From Nioella ostreopsis (GTDB taxonomy: Bacteria; Pseudomonadota; Alphaproteobacteria; Rhodobacterales; Rhodobacteraceae), in NCBI RefSeq assembly GCF_004000255.1, contig NZ_RCIQ01000018.1:1-64000 (forward strand): 64,000 bases of DNA, in the 5' to 3' direction. A model generated the notes under the pieces. It saw nothing but the letters and a program-made list of their open reading frames with translations, ran no database searches and had not been told where the DNA came from. This document shows, piece by piece, positions 32,862 to 44,474 of this stretch (its first letter is position 1; the number at the start of each line of letters is the position of its first letter). The position numbers and the translations under genes are program-made.

Positions 32862-34900
32862 CTGTCCTCTCCGATTGTGATCAGCGCATCGGCGGCAATC
32901 GCTGCCGTGGCCGTACAGATTAGCGGGTTGATCTCGATCTCCTCCAGCCGCGCGGCCTCGGCTTCCACAAAGCCCTGAACCGCCATCACGGCCTCCACCA
33001 CCGCCTCCACGTTAGCCGCAGCAGCCCCGCGATATCCAGCCAGAAGCGGTGAAATCTTCAGTTTTTTCAAGGCGTCGCGAATGTCGTCACGGGTCGAGGG
33101 CACCAGCATGGACACCGTATCGCGAAGGATCTCGGTCAGCGTCCCCCCCGCCCCGAGGGTCAGGACAAAGCCATGCGCCGGGTCGCGCACGACGCCGACC
33201 AGCAGCTCGACCACCGCGCCCGTCACCATCTCTTCCACCAGAAAGGACGCTGCCTGCATCCCCGCAGCAGCCGCCTCGACCGCCGCCGCATCCGCGAGGT
33301 TCAGCACCACCGCGCCCGCCTCGGTCTTATGGGCCACGCCTTCGCCCTTCAGCACCACCGGAAAGCCGATGCCCGCCGCGATCTCTGCCGCCTCGGCGGC
33401 CCCCATGGCCCGGCCTGATCCCGGCACCCGCACACCATGCCCTGCCAGCGCCGCCTTGGCCTCCGCCTCGGTCAGCGTCCGCGCGCCCATGGGGTCACCC
33501 GGGAGCAGCACTGGCTCCGCCACCTTCCGTGCCTGTCCCAGCCAAGCCCCTAGGTCGAGCGCCGCCAACGCCTCGCCCATCCCCGAAAACGGCACGATCC
33601 CGCGCGCCACGGCCCGGTCCGCCACTGCTTCCGGCAGGGTTTCCGGCAGGCTCGCCAGAATGCACATGCGCTTGCCGGTCGCGGCCTGCGTATCGGCGAT
33701 GGCCTCCACCACCTTGTGCCAGTCACTGGCGTCGCAGCGGTCCTCTCGCGGGAAGTCCAGCACCGCGCAACCCATGGCCAGATCGCCTTGCATCATGGCG
33801 CTGAAACAGCGTGTGGTGGCAGGCTGATCGCCCCAGATATAGGTGTGGTAATCCAACGGGTTGGCCAGCGCCACCTTCGGCCCCAAAGCCTCCGCCAATG
33901 CAGCCCTCTGCCCCGGTTCTAGCGGCGGAAAGACCAGCCCGGTATCGACGCTCAGATCCGCCATCAGGCTCGCCTCGCCCCCCGAACAGGAGAGTGACCC
34001 GATCCGGTTCGACACGAGCGGCCCGCCCACATGCAGCAGTTTCAGCGTCTCCAGCATCTCGGCCAGGGTCCGCGCCTGCGCGATCCCGAGCCGCGCCAGC
34101 AGCGCCCGCCCCCCCGCATCGCTCCCCGCGACCGAGGCCGTGTGCGACACCGTCGCCGCCCGCGCCTGTTCCGACGCGCCGATCCGGACCGCCACGATGG
34201 GTTTGCTGAGCTCACGCGCCGTGGCCGCCAGCGCCTCGAACCCGCGCAGGTCGGATATCCCCTCGATATGCAGCCCAAGCGCGGTCACGCGAGGATCGGC
34301 CAGCAGCCCCCGCCCCATCATCGCCAGATCGGTCTGCGCCTGATTTCCGGCGGTCATGATATAGGCAATCGGCAGCCCACGGGCCTGCATCGACAGGTTG
34401 CACGCGATGTTGGAGCTTTGCGTGACAATCGCCACACCGCTGTCCACAGGCACCAACCCATGCTGATCGGGCCACAGCAACGCCCCGTCCAAAGCATTGA
34501 GAAACCCGTAGCAATTGGGCCCCAGCACCGGCATATCCCCCGCCGCCGCCACCAACGCACGCTGCAGTTCCGGCCCGTCCGCCAGCTCGGCTTCTGCCTC
34601 CGAAAAGCCGCTGGCAAAACACACCGCGCCGCCCGCGCCCATCTTCGACAGCAGCGCCACGGATTCCACCGTCACATGCCGGTTCACGCCGATGAAAACC
34701 GCATCGGGCACCCCCGGCAGGTCTTCGACCCGTGCGAACACCGGCAGGCCCGCCATCTCGCTCCGGCGCGGATGCACGGGCCACAGATCACCCGAAAACC
34801 CGATCTTGAGGCATTCGCGCAGCACATTCGCACACCACGCACCACCGCCAATCACCGCAATGCTCGCGGGCCGCAGCAGCCGGTTCAGATCACGTCCCAA
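32858..34900 (-). CDS. ADP-forming acyl-CoA ligase (acetate-CoA ligase family)
   Basis: A 680-residue fused ADP-forming acyl-CoA synthetase. Domain order: CoA-binding Rossmann domain (residues about 8-130), succinyl-CoA-ligase-like domains with the phosphohistidine region SHTASVAGSDAGG near residue 250, and a C-terminal ATP-grasp domain (GIGFPVVLKGEGVAHKTEAGAVVLNL onward, ending EIEINPLI). It makes a CoA thioester from an organic acid at the cost of ATP to ADP. Next to a CaiD-like hydratase and an acyl-CoA dehydrogenase it probably activates carnitine, crotonobetaine or gamma-butyrobetaine, replacing the AMP-forming CaiC or CoA-transferase CaiB. Confidence 0.87.
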   Translation of the reverse strand: MGRDLNRLLRPASIAVIGGGAWCANVLRECLKIGFSGDLWPVHPRRSEMAGLPVFARVEDLPGVPDAVFIGVNRHVTVESVALLSKMGAGGAVCFASGFSEAEAELADGPELQRALVAAAGDMPVLGPNCYGFLNALDGALLWPDQHGLVPVDSGVAIVTQSSNIACNLSMQARGLPIAYIMTAGNQAQTDLAMMGRGLLADPRVTALGLHIEGISDLRGFEALAATARELSKPIVAVRIGASEQARAATVSHTASVAGSDAGGRALLARLGIAQARTLAEMLETLKLLHVGGPLVSNRIGSLSCSGGEASLMADLSVDTGLVFPPLEPGQRAALAEALGPKVALANPLDYHTYIWGDQPATTRCFSAMMQGDLAMGCAVLDFPREDRCDASDWHKVVEAIADTQAATGKRMCILASLPETLPEAVADRAVARGIVPFSGMGEALAALDLGAWLGQARKVAEPVLLPGDPMGARTLTEAEAKAALAGHGVRVPGSGRAMGAAEAAEIAAGIGFPVVLKGEGVAHKTEAGAVVLNLADAAAVEAAAAGMQAASFLVEEMVTGAVVELLVGVVRDPAHGFVLTLGAGGTLTEILRDTVSMLVPSTRDDIRDALKKLKISPLLAGYRGAAAANVEAVVEAVMAVQGFVEAEAARLEEIEINPLICTATAAIAADALITIGEDR

Positions 34901-34918
34901 AGATCACCTCGCACCTGC

Positions 34919-35037
34919 TTTCATCTTGGCAAAAATACCTCGGGGGAGTCGCCACAAGGCGACGGGGGCGGAGCCCCCTTTTCGCGGTCCGCAGGACCGC
35001 GTGGATCGACGCGCGACGCGCGGCGAAATCCCTCTCA
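34919..35037 (+). repeat. TTTCATCTTGGC element with hairpins, copy 4
   Basis: TTTCATCTTGGC then AAAAATACCTC (34919-34941) is followed by the hairpin GTCGCC-ACAA-GGCGAC (34948-34963), a GGGGGCGGAGCCCCC hairpin, a CGCGGTCC/GGACCGCG palindrome and a GCGCGACGCGCGGCG segment. It fills the gap between the acyl-CoA dehydrogenase and ligase genes, which therefore may not be strictly co-transcribed. Confidence 0.8.
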
Positions 35038-36198
35038 TCATGCACCCAAAGGCCGGAACAGCTCGCGACTGATGATATGGCGCTGAATCTCGCTGGTGCC
35101 ATCCCAGATCCGTTCCACCCGCGCATCGCGCCAGAACCGCTCGATCGGATAGTCGCTCATCAGCCCCATGCCGCCATAGATCTGCAGGGCCGCGTCCGTG
35201 ACCCGTGCCAGCATCTCGGTGGCGTAAACCTTGGCCGAGGCGATCTCGCGGTTCGCGGGCAGCCCCTGGTCGAGCCGCCACGCGGAGTTCAGCGTCAGAA
35301 GGTCCGCCGCGTCGATCTCGGTGATCATATCCGCGATCTGAAAGCTCACGCCCTGGAATTTCGCAATCTGCTGGCCGAACTGTTCCCGCTCCGCCGCGTA
35401 GGTCAGCGCATAGTCGAAGACCCGCCGGGCGCGGCCGACGCTCATCGTGGCAACCGTGATCCGCGTGGCATAGAGCCAGGTGTTCATCACCTCGAACCCG
35501 CCATCGACCTCACCCAGAACCTGCGCGTCGGGCAGGCGGCAATCGTCGAATTCCAGGATCATGTTCTTGTAGCCCCGGTGGCTGACGGATTTGTAGCCGT
35601 CGCGGATGGTGAAGCCGGGCGTGCCCCTGTCGACCAGAAACGCGGTGATCCGCTTCTTGGGGCCCTTGGGCGTCATGTCCTCGCCCGTGGCGATGAAGAC
35701 GATGATGAAATCCGCATGATCCGCGCCGGAAATGAAATGCTTGGTGCCATTCACGACCCAATCGCCGCCATCGCGCACGGCGGAACATTTCATCCCCCGC
35801 ACGTCGGACCCTGCGCCCGGTTCGGTCATCGCCAGCGCATCCATCCGCTCGCCCCGCACGGCGGGCAGCAAATAGCGTTCCTTCTGATCGCCCTCGCAGG
35901 CCATCAGGATGTTCTGGGGCCGCCCGAAGAAGTGGTTCAGCGCCATGGACCCGCGCCCCAATTCCCGCTCCACCAGGGCAAATTCCAGATGGTTCAGACC
36001 AGCGCCGCCCACTTCCTCGGGGAAGTTGCAGGCGTAGAATCCCAGCTCGATCGTCTTGCGCTTGATCTCGTCGGCCACCTCTTTCGGCACTTCGCCGGTG
36101 CGTTCCACCAGGTCCTCATGGGGGTAGATTTCCTTTTCCACGAAGCTGCGCACGGTGGAGACGATCATCTCCTGTTCATCGGTCAGACCGAACTGCAT
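35038..36198 (-). CDS. Acyl-CoA dehydrogenase of the CaiD-linked operon
   Basis: A 386-residue acyl-CoA dehydrogenase. FAD-site motif MTEPGAGSDVRGMKCSAV near residue 125, the WVVNGTKHFISGADHADFIIVF beta-domain, and the C-terminal IYGGMGLMSDYPIERFWRDARVERIWDGTSEIQRHIISREL with a Glu/Gly arrangement typical of short-chain enzymes. Next to CaiD- and ligase-type genes, a gamma-butyrobetainyl-CoA or crotonobetainyl-CoA dehydrogenase (CaiA-like) is likely. I chose ATG 36198 with GGGAGAAGG upstream. It is divergent from the GlxA-type regulator. Confidence 0.85.
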   Translation of the reverse strand: MQFGLTDEQEMIVSTVRSFVEKEIYPHEDLVERTGEVPKEVADEIKRKTIELGFYACNFPEEVGGAGLNHLEFALVERELGRGSMALNHFFGRPQNILMACEGDQKERYLLPAVRGERMDALAMTEPGAGSDVRGMKCSAVRDGGDWVVNGTKHFISGADHADFIIVFIATGEDMTPKGPKKRITAFLVDRGTPGFTIRDGYKSVSHRGYKNMILEFDDCRLPDAQVLGEVDGGFEVMNTWLYATRITVATMSVGRARRVFDYALTYAAEREQFGQQIAKFQGVSFQIADMITEIDAADLLTLNSAWRLDQGLPANREIASAKVYATEMLARVTDAALQIYGGMGLMSDYPIERFWRDARVERIWDGTSEIQRHIISRELFRPLGA

Positions 36199-36242
36199 GA
36201 GCCTTCTCCCTTGTCCTGTTGCCGAGACTATGGAAGATGCGC

Positions 36243-36270
36243 ATTGGACGATCATGCAGAATTAGCCAAT
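36243..36270. promoter_or_regulatory. Candidate operator ATTGG-N18-CCAAT in the divergent promoter region
   Basis: The 76-base gap between the acyl-CoA dehydrogenase and GlxA-type genes contains ATTGG at 36243-36247 and its complement CCAAT at 36266-36270, plus a direct repeat CATGCAGAAT at 36253-36262 and 36273-36282. Such spaced inverted half-sites fit a dimeric AraC/GlxA-type regulator. Confidence 0.35.
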
Positions 36271-36274
36271 AACC

Positions 36275-37219
36275 ATGCAGAATCCGCAACAGATTACGCC
36301 GCCCCGCAGCATCGGCGTGCTGCTTTTCCCGGCCTTCTCCAACCACTGCCTCGCCAACGCGGTGGAACCGTTGCGCGGGGCCAACATGCTGTCACGGCGG
36401 GGGCTCTATGACTGGCAGTTCCTCAGCCTCGACGGGGCGGGCGTGGCGTCTTCCTCGGGCCTCACCGTGCAGCCGCAGGCGCGGCTCTCGGATCATCCGG
36501 GCGGCGACTATCTGCTGGTGATGCCGAGCTATGAGTTCGAACGCCATGCCACCCCTGCCCTCACCCGCGCCTTGCGGGCGGCGGCAGGGCGGTTTCGGAC
36601 GGTCGTGGGGCTCGATACCGGCAGCTATCTGATGGCGGCGGCGGGGCTGCTCGACGGGCGGTGCGCGACGATCCACTGGGACGAGATGGACACGCTGGCC
36701 GAACGTTTCCCCGATGTGACGGTGACCGAAGATCGCTTCGTCATTGACGGCAACCGGATCAGCTGCGGCGGCACCACGACGACGTTTGAGCTGATGCTGC
36801 ATCTGATCGACACCCATCACGGGGCGATGCTGCGGCTGGAGGTGGCCGCGCTCTTCATGCATGGCGAGGCCGACCCGCGCGCCGATCCCCTGACCCGCCT
36901 GTCGCGCGACCGGCTGGTTCAGGCAGCCGTCTCGATCATGCGCCGTAACATCGAAACGCCCCTGCCCGTGGGCGAGATCGCCGCGCGCCTGTCGCTCAGC
37001 CAACGGGGGCTGGAGGCGCATTTCGCCCGCGAAACGGGCATGGCCCCGCGCGCGGTCTATACGGCGCTCAGGCTCCGTCAGGCGCGGCTGCTGACTGAGC
37101 GCACAACGCTTTCCGTGGCCGAAATCGCCACCCGCTGCGGCTATGGCGATGCAAGTGCCATGACCCGCGCCTTTCGCCGGGAATTCGGCCAGCCCCCGAC
37201 CGCCTACCGCCGGTCCTGA
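36275..37219 (+). CDS. GlxA-family transcriptional regulator (DJ-1/PfpI plus AraC domains)
   Basis: A 314-residue two-domain regulator. Residues about 12-190 form the DJ-1/PfpI-like amidotransferase-fold domain (IGVLLFPAFSNHCLANAVEPLRGAN; DTGSYLMAAAGLLDGRCATIHW, lacking an obvious catalytic triad), and residues about 215-314 are an AraC helix-turn-helix pair ending FRREFGQPPTAYRRS. CdhR, the carnitine-dehydrogenase regulator, and GbdR, for glycine betaine, belong to this group, which fits control of the divergent CaiD-type operon by a quaternary-amine ligand. Confidence 0.87.
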   Translation: MQNPQQITPPRSIGVLLFPAFSNHCLANAVEPLRGANMLSRRGLYDWQFLSLDGAGVASSSGLTVQPQARLSDHPGGDYLLVMPSYEFERHATPALTRALRAAAGRFRTVVGLDTGSYLMAAAGLLDGRCATIHWDEMDTLAERFPDVTVTEDRFVIDGNRISCGGTTTTFELMLHLIDTHHGAMLRLEVAALFMHGEADPRADPLTRLSRDRLVQAAVSIMRRNIETPLPVGEIAARLSLSQRGLEAHFARETGMAPRAVYTALRLRQARLLTERTTLSVAEIATRCGYGDASAMTRAFRREFGQPPTAYRRS

Positions 37220-37312
37220 TCTCCAACTATTTTAAGCTTGAAACAAAATCAGGCAGCCCATAGGGTCGCGCACAGGGAGACTCGCACCACATCCGATCTC
37301 AGGAGGCGCGCC

Positions 37313-38149
37313 ATGGGCGACCAACCTTACAACCCCGGCAGCGACGGCGCGCAGATGGATTTCCGCGCCGCCATGTCCTACGGCGACTACCTGCATCTCG
37401 ACGGGATTTTGCAGCAGCAGCACCCGCTGTCGGATGCCCATGACGAAATGCTGTTCATCATCCAGCACCAAACCAGCGAGCTGTGGATGAAACTGGCGAT
37501 CCATGAACTTTCTGCGGCGCGTGACGCTCTGCACGCGGGACAGATGTCGCAAATGTTCAAGATGCTCGCCCGCGTTGCCCGCATTTTCGAGCAGCTGAAC
37601 AACGCCTGGGACGTGCTGCGCACGATGACGCCAGCGGACTACACGCGGTTCCGCGCGACCCTCGGGCCGTCCTCCGGGTTTCAGTCCTACCAGTACCGAC
37701 TGATCGAGTTCGTCCTGGGCAACCGCAACCCGAACATGGTCAAACCGCATGCCCATGTGCCCGGCGTCGCGGCTATACTGGAGGCCGAACTGGCCCGGCC
37801 AAGTTTCTATGACGAAGTGGTTACGCTGCTGTTTGCCGAGGTCGACGGGCCGGACCCGACCCCGGACCCTCAATTGAATACCCCACACAGCGCCCGCCCC
37901 GAAATTCAGGCGCGCTGGAAGACCGTCTATGAAAATGTAGACCGGCACTGGACGCTCTATGAATTGGGTGAAAAGCTGGTGGACCTTGAGGACTATTTCC
38001 GCCGCTGGCGCTTCAACCACGTCACCACCGTGGAACGTGTCATCGGCTTCAAACGGGGTACCGGCGGCACCTCGGGCGTGCAATACCTGCGCCGAATGCT
38101 GGAGGTGGAGCTGTTCCCCGAGCTCTGGCATGTCAGAGGAGACCTTTAA
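37313..38149 (+). CDS. kynA: Tryptophan 2,3-dioxygenase
   Basis: A 278-residue haem dioxygenase that opens the indole ring of L-tryptophan to N-formylkynurenine, the first step of the kynurenine pathway. The family blocks [38 protein letters not shown] (with the substrate-binding histidine), [14 protein letters not shown] and [30 protein letters not shown] (with the proximal haem histidine) are all present. AGGAGG stands six bases before ATG 37313. kynU starts one base after the stop codon. Confidence 0.94.
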   Translation: MGDQPYNPGSDGAQMDFRAAMSYGDYLHLDGILQQQHPLSDAHDEMLFIIQHQTSELWMKLAIHELSAARDALHAGQMSQMFKMLARVARIFEQLNNAWDVLRTMTPADYTRFRATLGPSSGFQSYQYRLIEFVLGNRNPNMVKPHAHVPGVAAILEAELARPSFYDEVVTLLFAEVDGPDPTPDPQLNTPHSARPEIQARWKTVYENVDRHWTLYELGEKLVDLEDYFRRWRFNHVTTVERVIGFKRGTGGTSGVQYLRRMLEVELFPELWHVRGDL

Positions 38150-38150
38150 C

Positions 38151-39344
38151 ATGGGCGTATCGCTGCCCCGCAAAGACCTGTTCGAGATCCCCGAAGGCGT
38201 GATCTATCTGGATGGCAACTCGCTTGGCGTGCTGCCCAAGGGCGCTGCGGCGCGGGCAACGCACGTGATCGAGCAGGAATGGGGCGGGCAGCTGATCCGC
38301 GCCTGGAACGTGGCGGGCTGGATGGACCTGCCCCGCGTGGTGGGCGACCGGATCGGGCAATTGATCGGCGCGCCTGCGGGGTCTGTTGCCACCGGCGACA
38401 CGCTGTCGATCAAGGTCTATCAGGCGCTGGCCGCCGCCCTGAAGATGCGCCCCGACCGCCGCGTGATCCTGTCGGACAATGGCAATTTCCCCTCCGACCT
38501 CTATATGGCGCAGGGGCTGATCGGCACTATCGACAAGGGATACGCGCTGCGCACCCCCGCGCCCGAAGATGTGGCCGACGCGATCACCGAAGAGGTGGCC
38601 GTCGTCATGCTGACCCATGTGGATTACCGGTCCGGCCGGATGCACGACATGAAGGCGATCACCGAAAAGGCCCATGCCATGGGCGCGGTGATGATTTGGG
38701 ATCTTGCCCATTCGGCGGGGGCCGTGCCGGTCGATATGGCCGCCAGCAATGCCGAATTCGCCGTGGGCTGCAGCTACAAATACCTCAACGGCGGCCCCGG
38801 CGCGCCGGCCTTCATCTATGCCCGCCCCGATATCATCGAGGGCGTGCAACCGGCGCTCTCCGGCTGGCTCGGCCACGACGCGCCCTTTGCGATGGAACTG
38901 GGATACCGCCCTGCCATGGCCACCGAACGGCTTCGCGTTGGAACGCCGCCGATCTTGCAGCTGGCGGTTCTGCAAGAGGCGCTCAAGGCCTGGGACGGGG
39001 TCGACATGGATGATCTGCGCAAGGCCTCACTGGCCCTGTCGGATTGCTTCATCCGCGAGGTTACCGCCCGATGCCCCGAGCTGCGCCTCGCCTCTCCCAC
39101 CGATCCCTCGACGCGCGGCAGCCAGGTTTCCTTTGCCTTCGCGCACAGCTACGCCGCCATGCAGGCGCTCATCGCGCGTGGCGTCATCGGCGATTTTCGC
39201 GCGCCCGACATCATGCGCTTCGGCTTCACGCCGCTCTATCTCGATGAGGGCGACGTGATCCGCGCCGCCGAGATCCTCGAAGAGGTGATCAAGACCCGCG
39301 CTTACGAGGCCCCCGAATACCAGACCCGGTCGCGCGTCACCTGA
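38151..39344 (+). CDS. kynU: Kynureninase
   Basis: A 397-residue PLP enzyme that cleaves kynurenine to anthranilate and alanine. The N-terminal YLDGNSLGVLPKGAAAR, the cofactor region LTHVDYRSGRMHDM, the IWDLAHSAGAVPVDMAA block and the PLP lysine in CSYKYLNGGPGAPAFIYA (about residue 222) are diagnostic. It is translationally close to kynA. A kynurenine formamidase gene (kynB) is not present between or beside them, so that step must be encoded elsewhere. Confidence 0.94.
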   Translation: MGVSLPRKDLFEIPEGVIYLDGNSLGVLPKGAAARATHVIEQEWGGQLIRAWNVAGWMDLPRVVGDRIGQLIGAPAGSVATGDTLSIKVYQALAAALKMRPDRRVILSDNGNFPSDLYMAQGLIGTIDKGYALRTPAPEDVADAITEEVAVVMLTHVDYRSGRMHDMKAITEKAHAMGAVMIWDLAHSAGAVPVDMAASNAEFAVGCSYKYLNGGPGAPAFIYARPDIIEGVQPALSGWLGHDAPFAMELGYRPAMATERLRVGTPPILQLAVLQEALKAWDGVDMDDLRKASLALSDCFIREVTARCPELRLASPTDPSTRGSQVSFAFAHSYAAMQALIARGVIGDFRAPDIMRFGFTPLYLDEGDVIRAAEILEEVIKTRAYEAPEYQTRSRVT

Positions 39345-39508
39345 GCCCGAGACGCGCGCCTTTGTCCTGTTGATCATTCCCCGCGGCTGATTTAGGCCAG
39401 CGGCGAAAGCAACCACGGCGAATCCCGGGGACCTGCCCGCGCGCACCGAAACGGCCAGCGCCACAAGGCCCCCAGACCCCCTCGGAACTTTGAAAAAGGG
39501 AACGGAAC

Positions 39509-41722
<2,214 letters not shown>

Positions 41723-41746
41723 CCCCGCCGACACACCACACGCAAG

Positions 41747-41777
41747 AAGGCCGCCCGCACCCCGCAGGCGGCCTTTT
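41747..41777 (+). terminator. Rho-independent terminator of icd
   Basis: AAGGCCGCC (41747-41755) and GGCGGCCTT (41767-41775) form a stem followed by TT, 25 bases after the icd stop codon. Confidence 0.85.
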
Positions 41778-41780
41778 CGC

Positions 41781-41803
41781 TTTCATCTTGGCCAAAATAC
41801 CTC
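41781..41803 (+). repeat. TTTCATCTTGGC element, copy 5
   Basis: TTTCATCTTGGC then CAAAATACCTC is followed by CGCCGGAGGCATCCGACC, the same downstream sequence as copy 3. It comes directly after the icd terminator. Confidence 0.8.
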
Positions 41804-41861
41804 CGCCGGAGGCATCCGACCCAGCCACCAGCGGACAGGCTGACACGAAGACCGTCCCTTA

Positions 41862-41925
41862 CCACGCATCCGTGGCAACACGCGCTGAGGAGGTCCCCGC
41901 GCAAGCGGGGGGTGACGAGGCGCGT
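41862..41925. repeat. Nested two-hairpin element, copy 1 (upstream of mtnA)
   Basis: Hairpin A is CCACG-CATC-CGTGG (41862-41875). After CAAC comes an outer stem ACGCGC (41880-41885) with GCGCGT (41920-41925), enclosing CCCCGC-GCAA-GCGGGG (41895-41910), capped by a GNRA tetraloop. The same layout with changed but still paired bases is at 49099-49163. It ends 73 bases before mtnA. Confidence 0.65.
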
Positions 41926-41998
41926 TCCCCGGTCGACGCGCCAAAGGCGCGGCGAAACCGGCTTGACCCCCTGCCCGCCCCGGCCCAACCATATCCCC

Positions 41999-43093
41999 AT
42001 GAAAGTCAATGGTACCCCCTACCGCTCCCTCTGGTGGAGCGATGATGCAAGCGCCCTGCAGATCATCGACCAACGCTGGCTCCCGCATGAATTCCGTATC
42101 CAGCAGCTCGACAGCCTCGCCGACTATTGCACCGCGATCACCGACATGCATGTGCGCGGCGCGCCACTCATCGGCGCGACGGCCGCCTATGGCATGGCCT
42201 TCGCGCTGGCGCAGGACAGCTCCGACAGCGCAATGACCAAAGCCTATGACCGGCTCCACGCCACGCGGCCCACGGCGATCAACCTCAGATGGGCGCTCGA
42301 CCGGGCGACCGCCGCCATGCGCCCCCTGCCCGAACAGGACCGCGCCGCCGCCGCGCTGCAACTCGCCCACGCCATCGCCGACGAGGATGTGGAGATCAAC
42401 CGCCGCATCGGCCTCCATGGCCTCAGCCTCATCACGGCCATCGCGGAGAAAAAACCGGCGGGCGAGCCGGTCCGCCTGCTCACCCATTGCAACGCGGGCT
42501 GGCTGGCGACAGTGGACTGGGGCACCGCGACCAGCCCGATGTATCACGCGCATGAGGCGGGCATTCCCCTCCATGTCTGGGTCGATGAAACCCGGCCCCG
42601 CAACCAGGGTGCGCTGACGGCATGGGAACTGGGCAGCCATGGCATCTCCCACAGTTACATCACCGACAACGCGGGCGGGCATCTGATGCAGCGCGGGATG
42701 GTTGACATGGTCATCACCGGCACCGACCGCACGACCCGCACGGGCGATGTCTGCAACAAGATCGGCACCTATCTCAAGGCGCTTGCGGCGCGCGACAATG
42801 GCGTGCCCTTCTACGTCGCGCTGCCCTCGCCCACCATCGACTGGACCGTCTCGGACGGCGTGGCCGAGATCCCCATCGAGGATCGCCCCGCCCGCGAGAT
42901 CACCCATGTCCAAGGCCGGGACGCGACCGGCATCACCAGCGTGCAGGTCACGCCCGAGGGCACCCCCGCCGGCAACCCCGCCTTTGACGTGACGCCCGCA
43001 AGACTCGTCTCCGGGCTCATCACCGAACGCGGCCTCTGCGAGGCGTCCGAGGCCGGGCTTACCGGGCTCTTCCCCGAGATGGCTGTGCGATGA
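41999..43093 (+). CDS. mtnA: S-methyl-5-thioribose-1-phosphate isomerase
   Basis: A 364-residue eIF2B-related sugar-phosphate isomerase. Diagnostic blocks are [44 protein letters not shown] (catalytic Cys near residue 160), [17 protein letters not shown] and [25 protein letters not shown] with the catalytic aspartate. It turns methylthioribose-1-phosphate into methylthioribulose-1-phosphate. The ATG at 41999 is chosen because the upstream frame runs through the nested hairpin repeat. The stop overlaps the next start by four bases, so it is coupled to a class II aldolase rather than to mtnBCD. Confidence 0.92.
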   Translation: MKVNGTPYRSLWWSDDASALQIIDQRWLPHEFRIQQLDSLADYCTAITDMHVRGAPLIGATAAYGMAFALAQDSSDSAMTKAYDRLHATRPTAINLRWALDRATAAMRPLPEQDRAAAALQLAHAIADEDVEINRRIGLHGLSLITAIAEKKPAGEPVRLLTHCNAGWLATVDWGTATSPMYHAHEAGIPLHVWVDETRPRNQGALTAWELGSHGISHSYITDNAGGHLMQRGMVDMVITGTDRTTRTGDVCNKIGTYLKALAARDNGVPFYVALPSPTIDWTVSDGVAEIPIEDRPAREITHVQGRDATGITSVQVTPEGTPAGNPAFDVTPARLVSGLITERGLCEASEAGLTGLFPEMAVR

Positions 43094-43749
43094 CACCGCC
43101 CTACACGGATACGACCGACACACGGCAGGCGATCATCGACGCCTGCCTGCGGCTCAACGCCGAGGGCATCAATCAGGGCACTTCGGGCAATGTCTCGGTC
43201 CGGGCGGGCGACGTCATGCTGATCACCCCTTCGGGCGTGCCTTACGAGGCCATGACGCCCGACATGATCCAGAGGGTGCCGCTCTCGGGCGAGCCGACCC
43301 CGCAAGGCAACCTCCGGCCCTCCTCCGAATGGCGCTTTCACCAGGCGCTGCTGGCCGCGAAGCCCGAGATGCACGCTGTCGTCCATGCCCATCCCGTCCA
43401 TTGCACCGCGCTGGCGCAGAACCGAATGACCATTCCGGCAGTGCATTACATGGTCGCGGCTTTCGGGGGCCATGACGTGCCGTTGGCGGGCTATGCGCTT
43501 TTCGGTGGTGAGGAACTGGCCCGCAAGGTGGTGACCGCCATGACAGACCGCCACGCCTGCCTGATGGCCAATCACGGCGCCACGGTGGTGGGCGAAACGC
43601 TTCCCAAGGCGCTCTGGCGCATGGGCGAGCTTGAAACGCTGGCGCGGGGCTACATCCTGTCCCTCTCCATCGGCACGCCGCATGTGCTTGACCGGCTCCA
43701 GATCGAAGAGGCTCTGGCCGCATTCGCCGATTACGGATACCGCGACTGA
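43090..43749 (+). CDS. Class II aldolase, probable methylthioribulose-1-phosphate (DHAP-shunt) aldolase
   Basis: A 219-residue class II aldolase/adducin-fold protein. Zinc ligands are in [14 protein letters not shown] (two histidines near residue 97) and [12 protein letters not shown] (histidine near residue 160); [24 protein letters not shown] is the phosphate-binding region. Aldolases of this type next to mtnA (Ald2 of the DHAP shunt, known from Rhodospirillum and pathogenic E. coli) split methylthioribulose-1-phosphate into DHAP and methylthioacetaldehyde. MtnB dehydratase has the same fold, so that is the alternative; the four-base overlap with mtnA and absence of mtnC/mtnD favour the aldolase. 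Confidence 0.78.
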   Translation: MTPPYTDTTDTRQAIIDACLRLNAEGINQGTSGNVSVRAGDVMLITPSGVPYEAMTPDMIQRVPLSGEPTPQGNLRPSSEWRFHQALLAAKPEMHAVVHAHPVHCTALAQNRMTIPAVHYMVAAFGGHDVPLAGYALFGGEELARKVVTAMTDRHACLMANHGATVVGETLPKALWRMGELETLARGYILSLSIGTPHVLDRLQIEEALAAFADYGYRD

Positions 43750-43859
43750 CCCCACTGGTGGAAATTCGGCCTTTATTTCGAGTCCATCCGCGCTTAGGCT
43801 GGCAGGTGTTACAGATTTCCGCCCCGTTTCGGGGCCTATTGCAGATCCTTGATTGCCAC

Positions 43860-44474
43860 ATGAGCACATTCAGCTGTCCCAATTGCGGCGATGACGTCAC
43901 CCCCACCATAGCGCGCGCGCGCATGGTCACCTGCGCCTCGTGCGACTCGACGATCCTGATCGAATCAGACGCCGTGCGGCTGGCCGGAGAACAGGGCGTG
44001 ATGCATGAGGTGCCGCTTCTTTTCGACATTGGCGATACCGTGATCTGCGGTGAAACAACGGTCACCCTGCATGGCCATGCGCGGTTTTCCTACGGTCGCG
44101 GCTTCTGGGAGGAATTCTGGGGCGAAACGCCCTCGGGCGACCCCATGTGGGTCTCCGTCGACGAGGGCGATATCGTGGTGCAAAAACCGGTGCCCGCCCG
44201 CAACTACCCCCGCACAGAGGGCGATTTCCGCCCGGGCCGGGCGCTGCACTGTCAGGACAAGTCCTTCAACGTGGTCGAGGTCGACAGCGCCGAATGCGTG
44301 GCGGTGAGGGGCAGCTTCGACGAAGAGCTGAAAGTGGGCGAGACCTACGAGTTCGTGAACGCTCAGGCGTCAAACGGCCTGCTTCTGTCGGGTGAAATCT
44401 GGGAGGGCGGGCAATCGTGGTTCCTGGGCTACTGGTTTGATCCCTTCGAGATCACGGTCAGGAGGCAGTCATGA
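43860..44474 (+). CDS. DUF4178 domain protein with zinc ribbon (first copy)
   Basis: A 204-residue soluble protein. Residues 6-28 form a zinc ribbon (CPNCGDDVTPTIARARMVTCASC), followed by a DUF4178 domain: FDIGDTVICGETTVTLHGHARFSYGRGFWEEFWG, acidic EGD turns, and the C-terminal block ETYEFVNAQASNGLLLSGEIWEGGQSWFLGYWFDPFEITV. It begins an operon of two DUF4178 proteins, a tiny membrane protein, DUF350 and a membrane spermidine-synthase homologue. The activity of DUF4178 is unknown. Start chosen at ATG 43860; no strong ribosome site. The next gene overlaps by four bases. Confidence 0.82.
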   Translation: MSTFSCPNCGDDVTPTIARARMVTCASCDSTILIESDAVRLAGEQGVMHEVPLLFDIGDTVICGETTVTLHGHARFSYGRGFWEEFWGETPSGDPMWVSVDEGDIVVQKPVPARNYPRTEGDFRPGRALHCQDKSFNVVEVDSAECVAVRGSFDEELKVGETYEFVNAQASNGLLLSGEIWEGGQSWFLGYWFDPFEITVRRQS

